From contig JAEWBG010000096.1 in the NCBI GenBank assembly GCA_023391335.1, forward strand, positions 7,240-71,239: DNA of 64,000 nucleotides. The letters run 5' to 3'. The translations under genes and the position numbers were made by a program. The DNA comes from Pseudomonadota bacterium. GTDB lineage: Bacteria > Pseudomonadota > Gammaproteobacteria > Steroidobacterales > Steroidobacteraceae. Of this stretch, positions 58,060 to 64,000 are shown in pieces (position 1 is the first letter of the stretch; the number at the start of each line of letters is the position of its first letter). The notes under the pieces were generated by a model that saw only the letters and a list, made by a program, of their open reading frames with translations, searched no databases and was not told the DNA's origin.

Positions 58060-58218
58060 CTCCACGGAGATCACGGAGGACACGGAGGTCTTTGCAACTG
58101 ACGAATATTGGTCACGTCCCGAGTCCTTCCAGCGCGGCATTCAATTGGTGCTAACACTGGGTCAACTCCGAGTCTGATTGGGTTTTCCGTCTCCGTGCTC
58201 TCCGTGTACTCAGTGGAG
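58060..58218. repeat. 9-bp-period inverted repeat pair (CACGGAG type)
   Basis: Arm 58060-58087 (units CACGGAGAT, CACGGAGGA, CACGGAG) pairs with 58191-58218 at 23 of 28 positions. It fills the convergent gap between the NERD-like and M20 peptidase genes and shares AGTCTGATTG in its spacer with the locus at 24985. Confidence 0.85.
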
Positions 58219-58237
58219 ATCTTCTGTTCTTGGCTCC

Positions 58238-59659
58238 TCATCTGCGAGCTGCTTCGGCAGCAAGCACCAGCGACACGCACGCCGTCACTTTCTTCGCCAT
58301 CTCGACTTCCAAGAACTCATTCGGGCCGTGCGCATTCGACTGCGGGCCGAGCACGCCGGTAACTAAGAACTGAGTGCGAGGGAATTGCTCATGAAGCATG
58401 CCCATGAACGGAATCGTGCCGCCAACACCCATCCACATCGCATCGCGTGCGAACACTTGTTGTGAAGCGGATTGAATTGATTCGCGCAGCCAGGGTGCGG
58501 TCGCGGGCGCATCCCAGCCTGCCGCTGCGGGTTCCGCGGTAAACGTGACGCGTGCTCCATACGGCGGATCGCGTTCCAGCTCGTGTTTGACGGCTCGCGA
58601 GGCAGCTTCGGCGTCGATTCCCGGTGGGAGTCGAAACGAAAGTTTGAGTGCCGTGTACGGACGCAGCACGTTACCTGCATTCGGCAGCGACGGCATTCCA
58701 TCGGCGCCCGTGACTGAAAGCGTCGGCCGCCAAGTGCTATTGAGCAATTGCTCCACTGGCTGTTCCGCCGCGCCTTTGAGTCCCGACACTCTGGGGAATT
58801 TGCCGAACACATCGTCGCCCAGCACATTCGCAGCAGCGGTCGCTTCGGTGATGCGCTCGGGCGGAATGCGTCCATGCAGTTCGCGCACGAGAATCTCGCC
58901 GGTGTTTGGATCTTCGATTCGATTCAGAAGAGCACGTGCGATGCGGAAGCTTGAAGGCACGATGCCGCTCGCCATTCCCGAGTGAACCCCTTCGCGCAGT
59001 ACATCGACTCGCAATACGCCGACCAAGTTGCCGCGCAACGAAGTCGTACACCACCACTGGTCATAGTTGCCGCATTCCGCATCGAGGCACACGACGAGCG
59101 TAGGTTCGCCGATGCGGTCCTTGAGTGCTTCGACGTACGCAGGCAAATCGGGGCTGCCGCTTTCTTCGGACGCTTCGATCAGGATCACGCAGCGGGAATA
59201 CGGTAGCCCTTGCGCCGCGAGCGCTTTGATCGCGAGCAATGAACTAAACACCGCATATCCGTCATCCGCTCCGCCCCGACCGTACAGGCGAGAGCCGCGC
59301 ATGACGGGTGTCCACGGTTCGAGCCCCGGTTCCCAGCCATCGAATTCCGGTTGCTTGTCCATGTGGCCGTACATCAAGACGCATTCCTGCTTCGATCCTT
59401 GGTCGGAGGCGGGCACGTCGATGAAGAGCAGCGGCGTGCGATTCGGCAGTTCTAGAATTTCCACCGATGTACCTGGTACGGCCTCTTTGCGGCACCAGCC
59501 CGCCAGCAATTCAGCCGCACGACGCATATGCCCGTGCTCCTGCCACTGCGGGTCGAAATGAATCGACTTATTCGGAATCCGGATGTACTCGCACAATGTC
59601 GGAAGAATGGAGCGATCCCAGCATTCGGCAACGTATCGATTCAGCTCTTGCAGGTTCAT
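58238..59659 (-). CDS. M20-family zinc dipeptidase
   Basis: A 473-residue metallopeptidase. Metal and catalytic motifs: VLMYGHMDKQPEF (His, Asp), YGRGGADDGYAVFSSLLAIK, IEASEESGSPDLPAYVEAL (Glu-Glu) and CLDAECGNYDQWW; the dimerisation lid domain lies at about 200-350. The C-terminal His is in GPNEFLEVEMAKK context. It has no signal peptide, so is probably a cytoplasmic dipeptidase or carboxypeptidase. Confidence 0.92.
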   Translation of the reverse strand: MNLQELNRYVAECWDRSILPTLCEYIRIPNKSIHFDPQWQEHGHMRRAAELLAGWCRKEAVPGTSVEILELPNRTPLLFIDVPASDQGSKQECVLMYGHMDKQPEFDGWEPGLEPWTPVMRGSRLYGRGGADDGYAVFSSLLAIKALAAQGLPYSRCVILIEASEESGSPDLPAYVEALKDRIGEPTLVVCLDAECGNYDQWWCTTSLRGNLVGVLRVDVLREGVHSGMASGIVPSSFRIARALLNRIEDPNTGEILVRELHGRIPPERITEATAAANVLGDDVFGKFPRVSGLKGAAEQPVEQLLNSTWRPTLSVTGADGMPSLPNAGNVLRPYTALKLSFRLPPGIDAEAASRAVKHELERDPPYGARVTFTAEPAAAGWDAPATAPWLRESIQSASQQVFARDAMWMGVGGTIPFMGMLHEQFPRTQFLVTGVLGPQSNAHGPNEFLEVEMAKKVTACVSLVLAAEAARR

Positions 59660-59680
59660 TAAGGAACTCCGATCCAGTTA

Positions 59681-59763
59681 GGACGCAACACAAAGAACGC
59701 AAAGTAGCTTGGTAGCCATGAGCTCCGATTTATGACCCTCTTTGCGAGCTTTGTGTTTCGTCC
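59681..59763. repeat. 9-bp-period inverted repeat (CACAAAG type) overlapping tatD 3' end
   Basis: Arm 59681-59704 (CACAAAGAA, CGCAAAG) pairs with 59740-59763 at 21 of 24 positions. The second arm is within the last codons of the TatD gene, so it encodes part of its C-terminus. Same family as 39146-39259. Confidence 0.85.
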
Positions 59764-60587
59764 GATAGCGGCCATCCGAATAATCTGCCCGCATTGCGCG
59801 TGGTCGTGTGAGCCAATGCCTCGAGCGGCTCGCCGCGGGCGTTTGCGATCGCTCTTAGAACGTACGGCAGATACATCGGTTCATTGCGTCGTGTACTTGG
59901 TTTGGGTTGGATGTCGCGCGGCAACAAGTAGGGCGCGTCGGTTTCGATCAGCAAGCGGTCCTGAGGAATGAATTTCACGACCTCGGCTAAGTGTGCCCCG
60001 CGGCGCTCATCGCAGATCCAGCCTGTGATCCCGATGTACAAATCGAGATCTAGGTACGCACGAGCCTCTTCCAGTCCTGCCGTAAAGCAATGCGCGACCC
60101 CGCCGGCGAGGCGCGGACGGAACTCCCGAACGATGGCGAGGAAATCGGAATGGGCATCGCGTTGATGCAGGAACACCGGCTTGCGAACCTGCGTCGCGAG
60201 CTCGAGTTGCTGGCGGAACGCCGTCTGCTGGGCCTCATGCGGCGAGAAATGACGGAAGTAGTCCAGCCCGCACTCACCGACGGCGACGACGTGAGAATGC
60301 TGTACGAGTTTGCCGAGTTGTTCGAACGCGGTGTCGTCTAATTCGACAGCGTGATGCGGGTGTACGCCGGCCGTGCAGCGAAACAGCTCAGGATGCTCGT
60401 GTACCAGATGCAGGGCGCGTTCGATGCTCGCAATCGAGCTGCCGGTGATCAGCATGTGTTTCACGTGTGCTGCCAACGCTCGGTCGATGAGCTCCTGACG
60501 ATCGTGGTCGAAGCTGTCGTGCGCCAGGTTCAGACCGATGTCGACCAAGTGAGACGCGGGCGGCAATTCGATGCTGGTGGGATTCAT
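59730..60587 (-). CDS. tatD: TatD-family metal-dependent deoxyribonuclease
   Basis: A 285-residue TIM-barrel hydrolase from ATG 60587 (a longer frame to 60641 is not conserved-looking). HLVDIGLNLAHDSF is the TatD-type start, which has no HxH, as in E. coli TatD. The other metal ligands follow: CTAGVHPHHA, VAVGECGLDYFRHF, VFLHQRDAHSDF, VAHCFTAG and LLIETDAPYLLP. It has 3'-5' exonuclease and quality-control roles. The C-terminal end is repeat-derived. Confidence 0.93.
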   Translation of the reverse strand: MNPTSIELPPASHLVDIGLNLAHDSFDHDRQELIDRALAAHVKHMLITGSSIASIERALHLVHEHPELFRCTAGVHPHHAVELDDTAFEQLGKLVQHSHVVAVGECGLDYFRHFSPHEAQQTAFRQQLELATQVRKPVFLHQRDAHSDFLAIVREFRPRLAGGVAHCFTAGLEEARAYLDLDLYIGITGWICDERRGAHLAEVVKFIPQDRLLIETDAPYLLPRDIQPKPSTRRNEPMYLPYVLRAIANARGEPLEALAHTTTRNAGRLFGWPLSDETQSSQRGS

Positions 60588-60692
60588 GCAGTGAACGAGT
60601 TCCTGAAAGTGGCGGGTAGCCGCGCGCATTCGATTGCGCACAATGGTAGTCTTCGCGGCGGCTTGCTAAAACCTCTCGCGAAAACGACACAG

Positions 60693-61499
60693 ATGCATTG
60701 CCGCTTCTCGAGCGCACTTCAGTTGCCCACGAAGCTTCTACCGATTCTGGCCTCGCTGCTTTTGGGAACGAGTCTGGCGAACGCGTCTGATGTGGATGAA
60801 TTGGACGATGCCGCGTCGCGCCTGCAGTACGCGTTCTACACGGCAGATCTGCGCGGCCTACACGACGTGATCGATATCATCGAAGCATTGGATGTCGATG
60901 CGCCTCCGGGTGCGAAGGAATATCAGCTCGCCTACGGCGAATGGAAGCTTGCGCAGCTCTACGCGGACCCAACTTCGCAACGCACGCCCGTGCCGCATGC
61001 GGGTTCCTTGGCCGGAAAGGCCGCCGAGCAGTGCGTGAAGCATGCGCGTGCGGCAATTCATCAGGACGCGAGAATGGCAGACGCGCACGCACTGGATGCA
61101 ATCTGTAGTGGCATGCCGCAAGGTTTCTTTCGCCTGACAGGTTTGAGCGGCGCGAATTGCGACAAGAGCAAATCGCTGAAGACCGCGCTGGAACTCGCGC
61201 CTGGTAATCCGCGGGTCCAGCTCATCGGCGCGCTGTGCAATGCTTCGAAGTCGGAGCAGACGACCAGTTCGGTCGCAAAGTGGTCTGCTGTTGTGGCTGC
61301 ATTCGAATCCGCACCGCCCAGCTCACCGGGAACGCCAGACTGGGGCCACGTCGAAGCACTGACTTTGTTGGGAGAAAGTTATCTGCAGACAGGCGATCGC
61401 GTGAAAGCACGTGACGCCCTGGAGAGAGCCTTGGTGCTTGCTCCGGATTACCATCAAGCGCAGCGGATGCTAGAAGGTGTGGCCGCCCGGCCCCGATAG
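60693..61499 (+). CDS. Secreted TPR-repeat protein
   Basis: A 268-residue protein. ATG 60693 gives a signal peptide (LPTKLLPILASLLLGTSLANAS). The mature part is Ala-rich and helical, with TPR-like units, the last being VEALTLLGESYLQTGDRVKA followed by RDALERALVLAPDYHQ. Two or three Cys are in the middle part. TPR proteins mediate protein contacts; the partner is unknown. Divergent from tatD and 26 bp before the YgjP-like gene. Confidence 0.8.
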   Translation: MHCRFSSALQLPTKLLPILASLLLGTSLANASDVDELDDAASRLQYAFYTADLRGLHDVIDIIEALDVDAPPGAKEYQLAYGEWKLAQLYADPTSQRTPVPHAGSLAGKAAEQCVKHARAAIHQDARMADAHALDAICSGMPQGFFRLTGLSGANCDKSKSLKTALELAPGNPRVQLIGALCNASKSEQTTSSVAKWSAVVAAFESAPPSSPGTPDWGHVEALTLLGESYLQTGDRVKARDALERALVLAPDYHQAQRMLEGVAARPR

Positions 61500-61525
61500 T
61501 CCCGTGACCGAGTCGACTTAGCTTC

Positions 61526-62260
61526 ATGTCCGCACAACTCTCGTTGTTCGAACCGCGCGATAACTCCCAAGCCTGGACGGTCCGCGTCAGTCGCAGGGCT
61601 CGGCGTCTGTCCGTGCGCGTGTATCCGGGCGGGCGTGTGGAAGTCGTGGTGCCGCCCGGCGCCTCCGCGGCTGTGGTGCAACGATTCGTGGGCACGCATC
61701 GCGAATGGATCAACGAGCGTGTCGGCGATCTCTCCACTGCGGCGCCGCTCGCAAATCAGTTGCGGCCTGCCGAGATTCAACTGCCCTCGATCGATCGCCG
61801 CTACAGCGTTGCGTATAGAGAATCGCCGGATCCGCTTGCTGTCCATGTCGTCGAATCTGAGACGAGATTAGTGGTACACGGGCTGCTGCACGACGATCGG
61901 CACATCGCGACTGTGTTACGCCGCTGGTTGATGCAGCTTGCGCATCGTGAATTGGGCGCCCGGCTCGCGGTCGTCGCGGATGAAGGCGGCTTTTCGTATC
62001 AGCGTGTGCAAGTTCGCAGGCAGCGAACGCGCTGGGGTAGTTGTTCGGCGACGGGCACCATTAGTCTCAACGTCTGCCTGATGTTTCTTCCGCAAGATGT
62101 CGTGCGCTATTTGCTCGTGCATGAGCTGTGTCACACGCGGCATATGAATCACTCGGCGCGCTACTGGGCGTTGGTCGGACAGCATGAGCCCGATTATGAG
62201 CGGTTGGATCGCGAACTCGTGCGGGGATGGCAAAGTGTGCCGGGGTGGGTTTTCGGGTAG
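61526..62260 (+). CDS. YgjP-like zinc metallopeptidase (DUF45)
   Basis: A 244-residue protein of the YgjP/M48-like WLM group. The zinc motif is LLVHELCHTRHMNHSARYW (HExxH plus the downstream His). RQRTRWGSCSATGTISLN is a family signature, and the N-terminus has RRARRLSVRVYPGGRVEVVV. No signal peptide or membrane segment. Function in the cell is poorly known. Confidence 0.9.
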   Translation: MSAQLSLFEPRDNSQAWTVRVSRRARRLSVRVYPGGRVEVVVPPGASAAVVQRFVGTHREWINERVGDLSTAAPLANQLRPAEIQLPSIDRRYSVAYRESPDPLAVHVVESETRLVVHGLLHDDRHIATVLRRWLMQLAHRELGARLAVVADEGGFSYQRVQVRRQRTRWGSCSATGTISLNVCLMFLPQDVVRYLLVHELCHTRHMNHSARYWALVGQHEPDYERLDRELVRGWQSVPGWVFG

Positions 62261-62295
62261 TCTGATCGCCCCTCGATTTTGAGCCGTACGTCACC

Positions 62296-63153
62296 ATGGC
62301 TTCCGATGTTCCTCCTTCGCGCCGTCCTGTCGATCTTTCCGATGAACAAGTGCACTGGGATTTGGGTGAGTCGCAGAGCTACGGACAGTATCTGGCGCTC
62401 GATCAGATCCTAACGGCGCAGCGGCCGGTCTCGCCGGAACACGACGAGATGTTGTTCATCATCATCCATCAGACTTCCGAGCTGTGGATGAAGCTGTGCT
62501 TGCATGAACTCATCGGCGCGCGCGATCACATTCGCCGTGACGATCTCGGTCCCTCGTTCAAAATGCTCTCGCGCGTGTCGCGAATTCAGGCGCAGTTGGT
62601 TCAGGCGTGGGACGTGCTGGCAACGATGACGCCCGCGGACTATTCGGCGTTCCGCAATCAACTCGGTCGTGCGTCTGGCTTTCAGTCGTTCCAGTACCGC
62701 ATGCTGGAGTTCATCATCGGCAACAAAAACGCCGACATGATCGAAGTGCATCGGCGTGATAAGGCCACCTACGAAGCCCTCGATCGTGCGCTGCACAGTC
62801 CCAGTATTTACGACGAGTCCCTGCATCTACTGAGCCGCAGGGGATTCGAGATTCCGCAGGAATATCTGGATCGCGATTGGTCGCAACCGTATCAACCCAG
62901 CAAGCAAGTCGCCGCCGCGTGGCTTGCCGTGTATCACAGCATCGACGATCACTGGGAGTTGTACGAGCTTGCGGAGAAGCTGGTCGACCTCGATCACAAA
63001 TTCCAGCTCTGGCGCTTCAGTCACATGAAGACGGTCGAACGCATTATCGGCTATAAGCGCGGCACCGGCGGCACCGGTGGCGTGTCGTATCTCGCGAAGG
63101 CACTTGAGCTACGGTTCTTCCCTGAGCTGTGGACGATTCGTACGTCGATGTGA
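62296..63153 (+). CDS. kynA: Tryptophan 2,3-dioxygenase
   Basis: A 285-residue heme enzyme, first step of tryptophan breakdown through kynurenine. Conserved parts: SYGQYLALDQILTAQRPVSP, EMLFIIIHQTSELWMKLCLH, ASGFQSFQYRMLEFIIGNKN, LWRFSHMKTVERIIGYKRGT and GGVSYL. Length matches the bacterial family. kynB or kynU are not adjacent, so later steps must be encoded elsewhere. Confidence 0.97.
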   Translation: MASDVPPSRRPVDLSDEQVHWDLGESQSYGQYLALDQILTAQRPVSPEHDEMLFIIIHQTSELWMKLCLHELIGARDHIRRDDLGPSFKMLSRVSRIQAQLVQAWDVLATMTPADYSAFRNQLGRASGFQSFQYRMLEFIIGNKNADMIEVHRRDKATYEALDRALHSPSIYDESLHLLSRRGFEIPQEYLDRDWSQPYQPSKQVAAAWLAVYHSIDDHWELYELAEKLVDLDHKFQLWRFSHMKTVERIIGYKRGTGGTGGVSYLAKALELRFFPELWTIRTSM

Positions 63154-63175
63154 GTGCACGCATAAGCAGATGCTA

Positions 63176-63300
63176 GTGATGGGGTGATGGAGTGAAGGCG
63201 CGTTGCGCGTGAACGGTGCGGCTCATCAGAGTGCTTGCGACCCAGTTCGACGACGTACGCCTTTCACGCGCGTTGCGCTTTCACTTCATCACCTCATCAC
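63176..63300 (+). repeat. Inverted repeat after kynA with wobble-compatible arms
   Basis: Arm 63176-63213 (GTGATGGGGTGATGG start) pairs with arm 63263-63300 at 32 of 38 positions. Several mismatches are G against T, which would be G-U pairs in a plus-strand transcript. It fills the gap between the convergent kynA and msrQ genes and overlaps the last bases of msrQ. Confidence 0.85.
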
Positions 63301-63941
63301 CTGTTTCTCTGCGCTCCTTGTGTTACGCCTGATCCCGCGCGGAGCGTTCGCGAGCGAGCTTTCCACGCCCGCCAGCTCAGTAGCAGCGTCACGATCGCGA
63401 CGTACACAAGCGGTTCGCGAATATCCGCTTTCACCTGCCAGTAGTAATGCCACACGGCGAGGATGCTGATCGGATAGATCAGTCGATGCAGGCGTTTCCA
63501 GCGCTTGCCCAGGCGCCGCATCATCCCATTCGTCGAAGTGACTGCCAGCGGGATCAGTAGCACGAGAGCGGTGAAACCGATCGTGATGTAGGGGCGTTTG
63601 GCGATGTCGATCAACATGCCTTCCCAGTCCATGCCTTGATCGAGGACGAACCACGTAAGGAAGTGCAGTAGCACATAGAAGAACGCATACAGCCCGAGCA
63701 TGCGTCTGAACGAAACGAGCCACGTCAGCCCAAACCAATCACGCAGCGGCGTGATCGCAAGTGTGATGACGAGAAAACGTAGACCCCATTGTCCGCACGC
63801 GTCTTGAATCTTCTCGACTGGATTTGCACCCAGACCTTCGTGCACCAATCCGAACGCGCGCACGACTAGCCACAACAGTGGAAGCAAGCACACGAGAAAT
63901 ACAATCGGCTTGATGACGCGTCGAAGGAGAGTGGGGGGCAT
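63297..63941 (-). CDS. msrQ: MsrQ, heme-binding subunit of the methionine-sulfoxide reductase MsrPQ
   Basis: A 214-residue inner-membrane b-type cytochrome with about six helices. The ferric-reductase-like layout has heme histidines in the helix around YVLLHFLTWF and in RLIYPISILAVWHYYWQV, plus KRWKRLHRLIYP. It passes quinone electrons to periplasmic MsrP. msrP is normally the neighbour upstream and would lie beyond the window's right edge. The C-terminus (GSGVTQGAQRNR) runs into repeat sequence. Confidence 0.93.
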   Translation of the reverse strand: MPPTLLRRVIKPIVFLVCLLPLLWLVVRAFGLVHEGLGANPVEKIQDACGQWGLRFLVITLAITPLRDWFGLTWLVSFRRMLGLYAFFYVLLHFLTWFVLDQGMDWEGMLIDIAKRPYITIGFTALVLLIPLAVTSTNGMMRRLGKRWKRLHRLIYPISILAVWHYYWQVKADIREPLVYVAIVTLLLSWRAWKARSRTLRAGSGVTQGAQRNR

Positions 63942-63966
63942 GGATTGCAGGCTAGTGACTGGGACT

Positions 63967-64000
63967 GTGGATCGTGGATCGTGGATCGTGGATCGTGGAT
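63967..64000 (+). repeat. GTGGATC heptamer tandem repeat, cut by window end
   Basis: Units GTGGATC at 63967, 63974, 63981 and 63988 plus six bases of a fifth, running into the window edge. It lies 25 bases upstream of the msrQ start, in the gap before the next gene. Confidence 0.9.

Noticed and set aside
63159..63469. Short plus-strand open frames after kynA
   Set aside because: They read through the inverted repeat and the antisense of msrQ; no coding features.

Overview
The window is 64 kb of chromosome from a gammaproteobacterium. The order ruvC-ruvA-ruvB-ybgC-tolQ-tolR-tolA-tolB-pal-cpoB-queE-queC-tRNA-Lys is the usual gammaproteobacterial one, as is ihfA-merR-tRNA-Pro. A monofunctional RelA, sucA-sucB-lpdA, a fused thrA followed by thrB and thrC, and a tandem pair of acyl-CoA dehydrogenases beside an IclR regulator also fit. 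My guess is a Steroidobacter/Nevskia-like lineage, but this is inference and no rRNA is present to test it.

Layout. Positions 1-1056 hold the end of ihfA, a MerR regulator, a repeat-rich spacer and tRNA-Pro(GGG). Positions 1009-13440 are an integrated element bounded by exact 57-bp direct repeats of the 3' part of that tRNA gene. It carries a tyrosine integrase, an AlpA-like regulator, a phage replication-type protein, an excisionase-like HTH protein, a lambda-D-like head decoration protein, a DUF1441/Nu1-like small terminase, a beta-helix spike-like protein, a DprA + phosphoribosyltransferase pair resembling the ShosTA defence system, and a 4-fold beta-flower protein. It has no recognisable portal, major capsid, large terminase, tail or lysis genes. 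Size and content point to a phage satellite (PICI-like) rather than a complete prophage. It also has candidate integrase arm sites at both ends, a 20-bp-phased repeat array before the early operon and a 10-bp-phased repeat array before the packaging operon.

Positions 13441-32040 are accessory and regulatory genes: a putative glycoside hydrolase, PfpI/DJ-1, BON and EF-hand proteins, an aldo/keto reductase, two cyclic-di-GMP-type proteins, a LuxR-HTH/VOC fusion, DUF763, two acyl-CoA dehydrogenases with an IclR regulator, an exopolysaccharide-initiating sugar transferase and an unusual thymidylate-kinase-like/serine-acetyltransferase-like fusion. Positions 32041-64000 are mostly core genes: the 2-oxoglutarate dehydrogenase complex, relA, ruvCAB, the Tol-Pal system, queuosine synthesis, tRNA-Lys, an ExeA-like ATPase with an FHA domain, thrABC, peptidases, TatD, tryptophan 2,3-dioxygenase and MsrQ.

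Across the chromosomal part many gaps hold short-period repeats, often as two inverted arms around a spacer. One class has a 7-bp period with a different heptamer at every locus. A second has a 9-bp period (CACGGAGAN or CACAAAGAN). A third is built on longer GC-rich words. They fill all four large convergent gaps I examined, separate operon genes (sucB/lpdA, ruvA/ruvB, ruvB/ybgC), and in places extend into coding ends. The satellite with its defence pair and these repeats are the two most interesting things in the window.
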